64,000 nt of DNA, taken from NCBI GenBank assembly GCA_027257055.1, contig JAPVLO010000153.1, positions 6,510,001-6,574,000 on the forward strand. Reading direction: 5' to 3'. Shown here one piece after another: positions 23,530-34,314 of this stretch. The DNA is from Cephalopachus bancanus (lineage: Eukaryota; Chordata; Mammalia; Primates; Tarsiidae). The notes beneath the pieces are model-generated. The model saw only the letters and a list, made by a program, of their open reading frames with translations, was not told the origin of the DNA and made no database searches. A program made the translations under genes and the position numbers. Numbering within the stretch: position 1 is the stretch's first letter; each line of letters opens with the position of its first letter.

Positions 23530-25450
23530 GAGGTTGTCTCAAACTTACTTTAAGGCCACCGTCATTTGCAGTCTCAAGCAGTTGGTTCTCTTCTAGCATG
23601 GACAAAGTCAATTCACCTGGCTTATCACAAATGGGCCACTGATCCATTCCTTCCTAGTTTGGAGTCTTTTGTGGTTGGGTAGTAATGCTCAAACTCTTTT
23701 GAAAGCTGAGATAGGTGCTCATACACCAGCTGGGAGAAAGAAGAACCTGGCTCAATCTCTTTCAAATCTCTGCTAATGTTTGAAACACGTCAAAAATCTC
23801 AATGTTTACTTCCCGCCCTCATAATTCCAGTTTGACTTTGAATGTAGCCACTTTATCTGCCAACTTGAACACAGTTGTTGTTCTCCCCTGAAGTGACAGA
23901 TTGAATTTGTTGAGTAGGTTGAATATGTCACATAAGTAAGCAAGTTTTTTGCAACCCATTCTGTGTCACTGAAATGTGCTTCCAGTGGTGACTGTTTTTC
24001 TAAAAGAAATCTCTGAGCTGGGCTCAGTGGCTCAGCCTGTAATCCCAGCACTTTGGGAGGCCGAGGTGAGTGGGTTGCCTGAGCCCTCTGGTTAGAGACC
24101 AGCCTAGGCAACCTGGTGAGACCTTGTCTCTACAATAAAATGAAATAAAATAAAAAAATAGCCAGGCGTGGTAGTGCACATCTGTAGTTCCAGCTACATG
24201 GAAGGCTGAGGCAGAAGGATTGCTGGAGCCCAGAAGGTCGATGCTGGGGTGGCCATGAGAGTGCATGCCACTGCACTCCAGCCTAGGCAAAGGAGTGAGA
24301 CTCCAACTCAAAATAAATAAATAAAATAAATAAATAAATAAATAAATCTCTGGAGCAGCTATCATAACTCAAAAACTCTGGCCAGTGATCTACCTTTAGA
24401 AAGCCATCTCACTTCTGTGTGTAAGAGAAGATATGTGTTCTGCATCCATCTCCTCACAGAGGTGCATGAACAGATGTGAATTAAGGGCATGTATTTCAAT
24501 GTGGTTGATAATTTTAATCACATCCTGCAAAATGATGTTAAGTTCAGGTGACTATTTTTGGCTAGCCAGTATTTCTTGATGAATGACACATTGCATAGAC
24601 TCACATTCAGTAGCGACATCTTTGACCTGAGTAGTGAAACCAAAAAACATCCTGTCGTGGCAACCACTCTATCTGTGCATATACTGACACAAAATGACCA
24701 TTTTAGTTTTCTTGATATGTCATCATTCAAAGACTTGAGTAGTTCTGCAGTTGTGATATTGGTTGGCAATAAAAGTGTACATAACATATCCTCATGCACA
24801 TCCTCCTAAAAAATATGTCACACACACATAAATAAAGCATTGTTGCTTGGTTGTCAACATGGGTAGACTTGTCAACATAAATTATGTATCATGACTTATT
24901 AATCCTCTCTATCAATTGTGCGTCAATATCCTCTGCTATTTCATCAATTCATCTAGTTATGTTGCTAGCCAAGGGAGAAACTTGTGTCACCTTTTGAACT
25001 GCAGCCTCTCCTAAAATTTCACAACAAATGCCCTTTGCAGCTGGCAGGTTCCACTCTTCACCAGTAGTAAAGGACTTCTTAGCTTTAGCAATGCAGTTAG
25101 TGACTAAGAATTATGTTCTCAAAGCAGACATATTTGATGACATGATTGCCTTCAATAATTGCTTCTGTCCTTCATGTTTACAATTTTTTCTTTTGAAAAA
25201 CTCCAAAAACTTGTCCTTTTAATACAGGGTGCTTGTGGCAAAGCAATCTTGAAGGTTCCATGGCTTCATCGGATAGCCAGTCACCACATACTATGCAAAG
25301 TGGGTTTGGGAAATGTGAGTCACCTGTTGCAGTGAACCTGTAATTTAAGTAGGACTCTTGTTATTTTCCTTAAAATGCAGCTTTCTTTTTGTTGGTTGTC
25401 TTAGAGTCTTCTGCTGTAACATCATTGGGTCTTTCCTCCTTTTCAAATAA
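23530..25450 (-). pseudogene. Dead hAT (Charlie3-like) transposase
   Basis: Minus-strand remnant of a hAT transposase, which cuts and joins the element at 8-bp sites. Readable blocks: VHEDMLCTLLLPTNITTAEL, then LKSLNDDISRKLKWSFCVSI and CTDRVVATTGCF (24799-24640, the central RNase-H-like region with CTD), and RFLLEKQSPLEAHFSDTEW (near 24000-23960). EFEHYYPTT-type text follows toward 23680. It is split by the Alu at 24017 and by stops and frame changes. The C-terminal dimerisation domain is not evident. Domesticated relatives such as the ZBED proteins exist in mammals. Nothing suggests that here. Confidence 0.75.
24007..24352 (+). repeat. Alu SINE inside the hAT transposase
   Basis: Complete Alu with a (aaat)n tail, between copies of 'aaatctctg' (24007-24015 and 24344-24352). 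It sits in the transposase remnant, so it came later. Confidence 0.93.
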
Positions 25451-26671
25451 GTTCTCCAGTGACATGTATTTTTTTACTCATTTTTGGCTAGCGTTAGCTT
25501 GTGGGCTTACCAAAACTGTGAATGAGACAAGGGAGCAGTGTGCGAAAAAGTGAAGATGGAAGTGGTAAATAAAATAATGTGTGGACCTGTACAATGACCA
25601 TCTGTATGAATTGTATTCTACATCTTTAAAATAAAAATAAAAAAATAATGCATGGACCACACGTGGACTAAAATAAGTGCCGTGACTTAAAGCCTGCCAC
25701 CAGATGCAGCTGTACAAATGAAGTACATCAACTTACTTGCCACTCATGGATAGGGTTTTGATATGAGTCTGCAAGCAATTGATTTGTTATGGTCTCTATG
25801 CAGTCAAACCTCACTGCTGATGCTAATCTGTATTTGCAACCACTCCCCAGTGCTAGCATCGCTGCCTCAGCTCCACCTCAGATCGTCAGGCATTAGATTC
25901 TCAGAAGGAATGCACAACCTACATCTCTTGCATGTGCAGTTCACAATAGGGTTTGCTCTTCTATGAGAATCTAATGCCACCATTGATCTGACAGAAAATG
26001 GAGCACAGGCAGGAATGCAAGTGATGGGGAGCAGCTGTAAATACAGATAAAAGCTTCACTCACTAGTTTACCGCTCACCTCCTACTGTGTGGCCTGGCTC
26101 CTAAAAGGCTGTGGACTGGTACCAGTCTGGTCCATGGCCCGGGAGTTGGGGACCCCTGTTATAAAGGACTTGCATTCGGAATACACAAATTACTTCTCAA
26201 GACTGAGTCATAAGAAAACAACCAAATTTAAAAGTGAGCAAAAGATTTCAGTAGATATTTCACCAAAGAAGATATACACATGTCAAATAAGCACATAAAA
26301 AGATGCTCTTCATCATCAGTCAATGGGGAACTGAAAATCAAAACTACACTGAGCTAGCACTATGTCAGAATAACTAAAATTTAAAACACTGAATATAGGC
26401 AAGATTTGGTGAGGATTTAGAACAGCTTGAACTCTCAAACACTTCTGGTGGAATATAAAATGATACAACAACTTCAGAAAGCAAATTTGGTAATTTCTTA
26501 AGAAGCTAAACACACATCTACTATATGATGTAACCATTCCATTCCTAGTTATTTACCCAAGAGAAATAAAAGCATATGTCTACACAAAGACTTGTACATA
26601 AATGTTCATAGCAATTGTACTTATAATAGCCTCAAACAGGAAGCAACCCTGTAGTTTAATTAAAAAAAATA

Positions 26672-27066
26672 CAGTCATGTACCACATAATGACATTGATG
26701 AATTACATATGTGGTTGTGGTCCCACAAGATTATAACACAATATTTTGACTGTACTTTTTCAGTGTTTAGATATGTCTAGATATGAAAATACTTGCCACT
26801 GTGTTACAAATACTCACAGTATTCAGTACAATAACATACTATCCAGATTTGTTGCCAAGGAGTAGTACAGATATGCAAACACTTGCCATTGTGTTACAAA
26901 TACCCACGGTATTCAGTACAATAACATGCTATCCAGATTTGTTGCCTAGGTGTAGTAGACTGTACCATGCAGGCTTGTGCAAATACACTCAATATGTGAT
27001 GTTCGCACAATGATAAAGTCACCTAATGACTCATTTCTCAGACTGTTTCCCTGGGTTAAGTAACTG
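26672..27066. mobile_element. Tigger-like non-autonomous DNA transposon with an internal tandem duplication
   Basis: Ends 'cagtcatgtaccacataatg' and 'ctgggttaagtaactg' are inverted repeats of the MER8/Tigger type, with TA on both sides (26670-26671 and 27067-27068). The interior text 'gttcgcacaatgataaagtc' fits. It lies inside the old L1M. Two copies of a 90-base unit make it longer than expected. Confidence 0.75.
26780..26959. repeat. Two copies of a 90-base unit
   Basis: The unit starting 'gatatgaaaatacttgccac' (26780) repeats as 'gatatgcaaacacttgccat' (26870). Both contain 'attcagtacaataacat'. The copies differ at about ten positions, so the duplication is old. Confidence 0.9.
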
Positions 27067-27084
27067 TATATATATTTGGTTTTT

Positions 27085-27840
27085 GTCTCTGGTTCTTAAC
27101 ACAGAGTTCCCAAGACCCTCGGAATTTCTTGAGTGATGGGAATGCCATTTGTTATATGTAACAAGCCCTTCTTGACCGTATCTGAGTTTATGCTAAAGAA
27201 GTGACTTATGATGGTGCTCCTAGTAGCTTCAGGATAGGACTGATCATCAGAAATATAAAGCACACGATTGGAGGGTTAGAACTCCCAGCCCCCTTCTCCC
27301 ATCTTTTGGGAGAAGAGAGAGCCTGGAAATTGAATCAATTGCCAATAGTCAACAATTTAATCAATCATGCTTATATAATGAAGCCTCCATAAAAACCTCT
27401 AAATAACATGGTTCAGAGAGCTTCCTAGTCCGCAAACACGTTGAGATGCTGGGAGGGCAGATCTGCTTGCCATCCCCACTCCTTGCCTTATGTTCTCTTT
27501 CATTGGGCTACTATTGAGCTGTATCCTTTATAATAAACAGGTGATAATAGGTAAAGTGCTTTTCTGAGTTCTGTGAGTTGTCCTAACATATTATGAAACC
27601 TGGGAAGTAGGTCGTGAGAATCCCTGAGCTTGAAGTCAGCGTAGCAGAAACAAAGGTTGCCTGAGGACTTTGACTGTGGCTGGCATCTGAAGGGGGCCAG
27701 TCTTGTGGGACGGAGCCCTTTACCTGCAGGGTCTGGGCTAATTTTAGGTAGTTAACATCAGAAGTGCATTGGATTGTTGGACATCCAGTTGGTCCTGGAG
27801 AATTGGACACTTGGTTATTGGTGTTGGAAAAAGACATCAC
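27085..27840 (+). mobile_element. LTR-like dispersed repeat, probably ERVL or related
   Basis: Features of a retroviral or MaLR-type LTR: 'gaagcctccataaaaacc' (27380), 'gagctgtatcctttataat' with 'aataaac' near 27535, 'gagttctgtgagttgtccta' (27566), and 'ctggcatctgaagggggcca'. No coding region remains. It follows the Tigger-like element directly and separates two pieces of the L1M. Family not assigned. Confidence 0.5.
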
Positions 27841-28264
27841 AAAGTCAAATAGCCATCGGTAGATGAATACATTAATAATTTTTTGTATAACGATTCAACA
27901 AGATACTACTTAGCAACAAAAATAAATGAACTCTTGATATGGGCTATCATGTGGATGAATCTCAACAACTTACCCTAAGTGAAAGAAGCTAGACAAAAAG
28001 AAATGCATATGCAATGAATCCATCGATATAAAATTATAGAAAATGCAACCTAATTTATAGTGGCAGAAGGCATACCAGTGTTTGCCTAGGGATGGTGACT
28101 AAAGGGAGGGATTACCAGAGATATAAGAATTTATGCTCTTTGTGTTGATTGTGGTGATATGACAATATCACAGGTGTACACAGATGGCAAACTTGCCACA
28201 TTATACATTTTAAATAGTGCAGTTTATTGTATGTTAATCATACCTCAAAAATCCGCTAAAAATT

Positions 28265-28440
28265 TCAAATAACAGAATAAAGTATATTCAAATGGTTATC
28301 TGTGGGTGGTAGACTTTGGGTAGTTTGTATTCTTTGTTCTTTATAGTTTTCTCTATTTTATAATTTCTTGCAGTGAGCTTAGATGGTAGAAAGTGAATAT
28401 ATATTGTGAAAAAAGCAAATGGTATGAAAATATTATATGA
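28265..28440 (+). mobile_element. Second L1M 3' fragment
   Basis: 'gttatctgtgggtggtagac' and 'ttctctattttataatttct' resemble another L1ME-type 3' end directly after the first. Confidence 0.45.
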
Positions 28441-28529
28441 GGCTATGACAACATGATTGATTTTACAGGAACATTGTGAGTTAAGTAGTCCTTTGTGAGT
28501 TCATCTGGGAACCCAATCACCATTTATAA

Positions 28530-28709
28530 CTAGGCTGCTGCGAAAAAAATGTGCTCTCCGTTCCAACACTGATCGTAAATGGAACTTTCAGAACAGTTGT
28601 ATTTGCTTTTTAACTCTCTTAGCTGCAGGATCCCTTGTTGCAGATTTTGTTCACAAGTTTCCCTTATTTCCTTTTGAGTGTTTTTTTTAACAGTGGAGTA
28701 AAACGGTTC
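28530..28709 (-). other. Candidate terminal coding exon (60 codons with stop)
   Basis: A strong minus-strand acceptor ('ttgcttcctttttttaag', ending at 28710) opens an uninterrupted frame to a TAG at 28530. The residues include TQKEIRETCEQNLQQGILQL and RELKSKYNCSESSIYDQCW, a plausible helical, charged segment. The start phase is 0, which fits the phase-0 donor of the candidate at 43934. No AATAAA is obvious soon after the stop. I do not recognise the family. It could be a chance frame or an alternative last exon. Confidence 0.35.
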
Positions 28710-29885
28710 CTTAAAAAAAGGAAGCAATATTTGGTGTGGGAATGCAGGCATTGAGTAAAGTCAGAGAAATTTTCTGCTTGATTCACCAGGAAAAGCTTTC
28801 AGAGTGGTTATGGTCAGAAACAAGACTATAAACATCGCACCTTGTTACTGCAAATGCCTGCTTCCTGGTTTAGGTGGCTCTGGTGACAGAACTGCTAGTG
28901 AACTCACTGCTTTCTCTCCCCAAACACAGCCTTTTTGACCCTTCAAAGTGGTAAACCTTGTGCAAGGCTCCTGTTATAGGAGAGTTTCTGTGCCATTAGT
29001 AGCTTTGCAAATCTGTCCGAGAGCCGCCATCAGGCCTTAACCTGTTTTCCTGCTAAGTTCTCACCATGGGATCACAGCGATGATGCACCAAACAAAAAGT
29101 AGGCTGAGTATTTCTAATTTGGTGAAACTCATGCCAATTATTTGGGGAAGGGGAAAATAATCAAATCTGACCAAATTTAGAGCCTAAACAAAAATTCTTT
29201 AGTCCCTTTGGAACCCGAAAACTCAGGAATACTAAGAAAACACTGCACAAACATTACAGTGGCTTTTCAGAATGACAAAGATACATTTCTATTTCCCGCT
29301 ATTTATTGCCTTGGAAATCTCACACACCCTCAAAAACACAACCTGAACACATCTTGGTGTGTTGAAAAATGTTCCCCCTTGATTACTTTCCCCCAATACT
29401 CAAAATAGGCTCAGTTTCTTCTTTCTTCCTATAGAATTCTTGTAACACTTATAATATTATATACTTTCTTACTTCAATGGGAAAGTCTATCTCTTTCTTC
29501 CATAAATCTGCCCCAGCATATAGCAGAGATCCTGACACATAATAGGCTCTAAAAAAATGCATGTATAACTTATGTATACTGTTTCACTGAGAAATAAATA
29601 GAAAAATTTCTTGGTGATGCTTAAATAGGTGTATCGTTAAATGCATCAAGGTAATGAATGCAATAATGGAAGAATAGTCTAAGAGATTTCTCATTATTTA
29701 ATATCATTCTTGTTGCTGTTAATTTTGCAAGTTTCTTAGGATGCTAAAAGAAAGTAGAGTATTACAATTACATTAAGTTGTACAGTTTCAGCATTCTGTT
29801 TCCCTCTCCCCCAAGGTACTGTGACAACTAACTTTTCAAGAAGTTTCTGATGATAAAGTAATTTCTAGGTCACTGTACCTACATA
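28710..29885. other. Unassigned sequence
   Basis: No recognised repeat or gene. A minus-strand donor 'ccatg/gtgagaac' at 29066 lacks a good partner. 29500-29550 is faintly L2-like. Confidence 0.35.
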
Positions 29886-30300
29886 AGAAGGATAAAGTTT
29901 GTGTCACTCACCTTTTTAGTTGCAAGCAATAGAAACCAACTCTAGCTAATTTAAGCAGAAAAGGAATTTATTAAAGGATATTGGTAGCTGATAGAATCTT
30001 GGGTCAGGCCAGAGAATCAGACTAGTACAATGTCCAAAATGCCACAGTGAACCTGTCCCTCAAAGAGATCCATGTCTCTGGAATTGAGCTCAAGCACTGC
30101 AGACTGTACAGCCAACACCTCCAATACAGATGGGACACTGCTACCAAAACATCTGTCACTGCTGCCTTCAGAGACATAGTGGAGCTGCCGTCACTGTGGC
30201 CACTCTTACCAGGATGGACTGTGAGTGATCTTGCTCCTTTGTGTCACCAGTTTCCAATTATAAATCTAGGGCAAAAACAAAGCTGAGGTCCAGGCCCTAG
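29886..30300. repeat. Old dispersed repeat, family not assigned
   Basis: 'gttgcaagcaatagaaacca', then 'actctagctaatttaagcag', then 'aaaaggaatttattaaagga' has the form of a common dispersed mammalian repeat. I cannot give its name. Confidence 0.4.
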
Positions 30301-31689
30301 CTGCAAAGGTGCTAGGAAAGTTAGTATCTGACATGTTCACTCTGAGAGTGGAAGGTCTCTGTCTTCTAATGCCATCTGCCAGAGTCATGGACATCCTCTA
30401 CAATTCTGTTTTATTATTATCTTCTTAAGGGATAGGAGGTTGAGAAATATCTTTGATGTACATCTGCTGAGCACCATTGAATGCTGTCCTTGTGACAATG
30501 ACACAAGAGAAAATTGGGAAAACTTAGAATGTGTAAAAGGCAAGCATTGGGCAGTGATATATGGAAATCAATGGGTGAACATCAGGCAGTCTGTGAATGC
30601 CCTAAGATGTTATACTAAATTATGTATATTTCAAAGATATCTATGGTGCCTAAAGACACCTATGGTGCCTAATAGCCTAGATCTAGATTCTAGTCTATAC
30701 CCATCACTACATAGACTAGACTCATTAGCTAAGTCTTAGATAGTGGTCTATCCAAGGAAGAACAGGTTATCCAGTAGAGGAAGGATTAGAACATATACCT
30801 CAAAAGTGTGTCTACAGAACATTTTCCAAGTACAAGGTATAGTTTAGGAATCATTGGCATATCTGTTTTCAACCAAACATATCAATTTGCACCAAAGTTA
30901 TTATATGTTTTCTGTAAAAACAGCAGCTTATTTCCAGGCTTAAATTTCAGTTTTGCTCTTCATTAGGTTATTTTATATTGGTATGAATCTTGCTTGCTTT
31001 CCTTATATCCCCTACCAGTGATATAGGGATATCATCTCCAAGAAAATCAGAGGCGAATCAAGCCAGAGATCAGGCAACCTCAGAAACTCTAGCCATGTGT
31101 GGGTTTCCAAAGGACTCTTCCTGGTTGCTCTTGTGTTCATAGCTACATGGATCTTATTGAGAGGACTTTGTTTTCTGTGCTGACATCACCTTACCTCTCA
31201 TAGCAAATAGACTGCTAATGAGATTTTCCATTGCACTGTCCAGCTATTTGTCCAATAGTCCAGGTGTTATTAATTCAATGACCATTGGGGGTCAAACAAG
31301 TAACACAAGTGAAGTTGTCCAAGATAAGACACCTGGCAGCGGTGGAAACTATAGTAAATTGAAGGCGACATCTAGAAAAAATAGAGGTAGATTCCTACCT
31401 CACTTTTTACACCAAGATAGATTGTAGGAATAGCCTTAATTAATTGTATATCTATCAAAGTGACAATTATGTCTTGTATAAGACCTAATAAATGAAGATG
31501 TGGACAGATAGATGAAGCTGTGTAACATTTTTCTCACTGAGATGCATATAAAAGGATTGCCTGCCCATACTCCAAGCAATGCAACAGAAGGCAGGAAAAA
31601 AATATTAAGACCCTTGGAATAGATGAAACAAATTTCAAAGTAATGAGGAACTGACCTGACTGATTTATGGGTTAGACAGGACCATCATT
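30301..31689. other. Unassigned sequence
   Basis: No recognised gene or repeat. Short self-similar text at 30640-30735 ('ctatggtgcct' twice, 'ctagatctagattctagtct') is too small to classify. Confidence 0.4.
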
Positions 31690-31960
31690 AAGACATGATG
31701 TCATGCTTTTATTGGGATATTTTTCTTTTTAGCAAACACAAAATAATGGTGCATCTTGCAGTTGGTGATAGCTTAGAAATACTGCATGTGTATTTGCTAG
31801 TGTGTGCATGTAAGATCTTTGAAAGAAGACATAGGAACTGGTAGTAGTGGTTGCTTCTGAGGCAGTACTGGTGGCTGGGAGCAGTGTGCTTATACCCTTT
31901 TGTATTTTTTGAGTTTTGTACCAATCACAAATATTATCCACTCAAAAACTTAATACAAAT
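31690..31960 (+). mobile_element. Old L1M LINE 3' UTR
   Basis: 'gtagtggttgcttctgaggc', then 'agtgtgcttatacccttttg', then 'tattttttgagttttgtacc' is the standard end of L1M4/L1M5-type elements. Confidence 0.6.
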
Positions 31961-32466
31961 AATAACTTACCAAACATGGTAGCTCTTTATGTGCTAATAT
32001 GGAATGCAATTCAAGACATAGTAAAAAATAAAAAATAAAATAAGTAGGCAACACTGCTTAGCTCCCAATGCAAAACCAGTGTGCCCAGATCTTATTTTTC
32101 AAGAAAAGCTTGATATCTGGATTTAGTGTGGACTCTCTTAATTTTTAAGATTTATGAGCAACTCAAATTTTTACAAACATGATTAGGACAACAAAACCCA
32201 TCTGTGGGTGGGTTGGGACCCTGGACTGTCACTTTGGGACATCCATGTTGTTCTGGATGGTGGCCCCACTGTGTGCAGTTATGCAGGTTGTTCAGTGAAA
32301 TGCGGACCCATGCTTTTCTCACTGAGTTGTAGACTATGACACAGGATCTACATGTTCCTGAAGAAAGGACACAAAGTTGCCATCTGTTTACTAAGAACAG
32401 CACTGAACTTATCAAGTTTTCTCATAGAGGGTGCTTTTTTCTAATTCAGGTAAAGGTGGTCTATAG
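31961..32466. other. Unassigned sequence, possible hAT scrap
   Basis: 'gtgggttgggaccctggact' near 32207 is faintly like a Charlie-type element. Nothing else is recognised. Confidence 0.3.
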
Positions 32467-33446
32467 CAGTGGCCCCCAACCTTTTTGCTATCAGGGACTG
32501 GTTTCATGGAAGACAATTTTTCCACAGACTGAGGCATGGGGTGGATGGTTTTGGGATGCTGCAAGAACATAGCATTTATTATGCACTTTATTTTTATTAT
32601 TGTTACATTGTAACATATAATAAAATAATTATAGAGCTCATCATTTTAAAACAAGGAGGCACAGATGGAAATGGTAAATAAAATCATGGGTGGGCCACAT
32701 ATAGACTAAAATAAGCGTCAGATTCGGATTTAAAACCTTCTAGCATATGCAGCCGTACAACTGAAGTACATCAACTCACTTGCCACTCACAGGTAGGGTT
32801 TTGATATGAGTCTGCAAGGAATTGATTTAGTATGGTTTCTGTGCAGTCAAACCTCACTGCTAATGTTAATCTGTATTTGCAGGCTCTTTCCAGCACTAGC
32901 ATCACTGCTTCAGCTCCACCTCATATCACCAGGCATTAGATTCTCTTTTTTCCTGACTAAGGTCTGACATCCAGGATCTATAAGGAACTCAAACATGCAG
33001 AAAGGAAAAAAACAAACAACCCTGTTAAAAAATGGGCAAAAGATATGAATAGACACTTCTTAGAGGAAGACATAGGAACAGCCAACAGATATATGAAAAA
33101 CTGCTCAGCCTCACTAATCATCAAAGAAACGCAAAGTAAAAACACACTGAGATATCACCTAACTCCAATCAGGATGGCCATGGTCAATAACTCAAAAAAC
33201 AGATTTTCATTAGGAGAATGCAACTTGGATCCCTCAAATGTGCAATATACAATAGGAGTCGCTTTCCTATGAGAATCTAATGCCACCACTGATCTGACAG
33301 AAAATGGAGCTCAGGTGGCAATGCAGACAATGGGGAGCAACTGTAAATACAGATGAAGCTTCCTTTGCTCATCTACTGCTCACCTCCTGCTGTGTGGCCT
33401 GGTTCTTAACCGGCCACAGACCAGTGCTGGGGATTGGAGACTTCTG
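32467..33446. mobile_element. MER1/Charlie3-type deletion derivative, split by an L1 fragment
   Basis: Starts 'cagtggcccccaaccttttt' and ends 'gggattggagacttctg'. The 8-base flanks 'gtctatag' (32459-32466) and 'gtctataa' (33447-33454) match at 7 of 8. It shares ends and palindromic region with the Charlie3-like copy at 23420 but has no transposase. Without the insert it is about 0.72 kb. Confidence 0.85.
32946..33210 (+). mobile_element. L1 ORF2 fragment with no 5' or 3' end
   Basis: Sense ORF2 text ('ccaggatctataaggaactc', 'aaatgggcaaaagatatgaa', 'agacacttcttagaggaaga'), ending 'aataactcaaaaaacag'. No 3'UTR or poly(A) tail is present. The flanks 'agattctc' (32938) and 'agattttc' (33201) could be a diverged target duplication. 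Confidence 0.8.
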
Positions 33447-33733
33447 GTCTATAAGTTACTGATGGCCTTTCTTGATGAAGTTCAGGAACTTTTTTTTAAA
33501 AAAGATGAAACATACCTATGTTTGTTTTCTCTGTCATAAAAAAAGATCTCTCCTCACCCTCTTCACTTATGAACTGTTTGAGGTAAAGAATTTGCCTGCT
33601 CAGAGAGCCAGTGTGGTGCTTTCCCGTGGCTGCACAGGGTTATGAAGTCCTGTGAACATCTTGGCTTGTTGGGGGTTGACCAAGACAGACAGCAGTTGTC
33701 AAGGAAACAGTTCTCCTTTTACCTTATTTGGTT
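33447..33733. other. Unassigned sequence
   Basis: No recognised gene or repeat between the MER1-type element and the next Alu. Confidence 0.4.
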
Positions 33734-34009
33734 AAAAAAAATCATTAGCCGGGAGGCCGAGGTGAGTGGATTGCCTGAGCCCATGGGTTCAAGACCCGCC
33801 TGGGCAGCGAGACCTCATCTCTACAATAAATCAAAAAATCAGCCGGGCGTGGTAGCGCATGCCTGTAATTCCGGTTACTTGGAAGGCTGAGGCGGAAGAA
33901 TCGCGGGAGTCCAGCAGGTCGAGGCAGTGGTGGCCAGGAGCAGCCACTGCACTCCAGTCTGGGCGACAGAGTGAGACTCCAACTCAAAAAAAAAAAAAAA
34001 TCATTAGCC
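33734..34009 (+). repeat. Young lineage-specific Alu, 5' truncated
   Basis: Begins inside the left monomer ('gggaggccgaggtgagtgga') and lacks about the first 40 bases. It is flanked by 'aaaaaaatcattagcc' (33734-33749) and the same text at 33994-34009. High identity to the copies at 14280 and 55691. Confidence 0.93.
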
Positions 34010-34134
34010 AAAGGCTTTTTTATTTATTTCTTCTTTCTGTAGATGAATGCTTGGCCCTTGGCTGTCACCACTACCTGCTCTCCTCCCCACAAGTCAATAC
34101 ATTACATTGAAGCTAAAGGAAAGCAATTTAAAGC

Positions 34135-34240
34135 AGTGGGTTGTTTGTTGTATTGAGAATTAATTGAGTTAATGCACCCAAAGTATTTAGCACAGTGAGC
34201 CGCACATAGTAAGCACCCAGTAAGTGGTCACCCATTTAAA
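34135..34240 (+). repeat. MIR SINE 3' half
   Basis: 'gagaattaattgagttaatg', then 'agtatttagcacagtgagcc', then 'gcacatagtaagcacccagt' is the MIR end. Confidence 0.8.
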
Positions 34241-34314
34241 AAATAAATTAGGATGTAGGATTCATAAGTAAAGTCCTAAAAGGCTTTATACTTTATCAAG
34301 TTAGAAGCAAAACA

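Larger units (their letters stand above)
23420..26158 (-). mobile_element. Charlie3-like hAT DNA transposon
   Basis: Ends are 'cagtggtccccaacctttt' (23420) and 'gggagttggggacccctg' (26158). These are imperfect inverted repeats of the MER1/Charlie3 type. The 8-base flanks 'taataaag' (23412-23419) and 'ttataaag' (26159-26166) match at 7 of 8, the hAT target-site length. Without its internal Alu it is about 2.4 kb. The palindromic right part around 25889-25970 ('ggcattagattctcag' and 'ctatgagaatctaatgcc') is the MER1 hallmark. Confidence 0.85.
22205..28260 (+). mobile_element. Old L1M LINE broken into three pieces by later insertions
   Basis: Sense ORF2 runs from 22205 ('aatggtgaaagactgagtgc' at 22267) to 23419. 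It resumes at 26167 ('aaagtgagcaaaagatttca') to about 26669, and resumes again at 27842 ('agccatcggtagatgaata'). It closes with an L1M 3' end at 28160-28260 ('gcagtttattgtatgttaat'). The junctions join up in L1 order, so one element is interrupted by a Charlie3-like hAT (23420-26158) and by a Tigger-like plus LTR-like block (26672-27840). ORF2 has many stops and no function. Confidence 0.75.

Noticed and set aside
23806..24365. Long minus-strand frames rich in '[13 protein letters not shown]' type text
   Set aside because: These are translated Alu sequence, a common false protein. The same holds for 10688-11029, 33642-34110, 41658-42100, 50713-51039 and 55706-56084.
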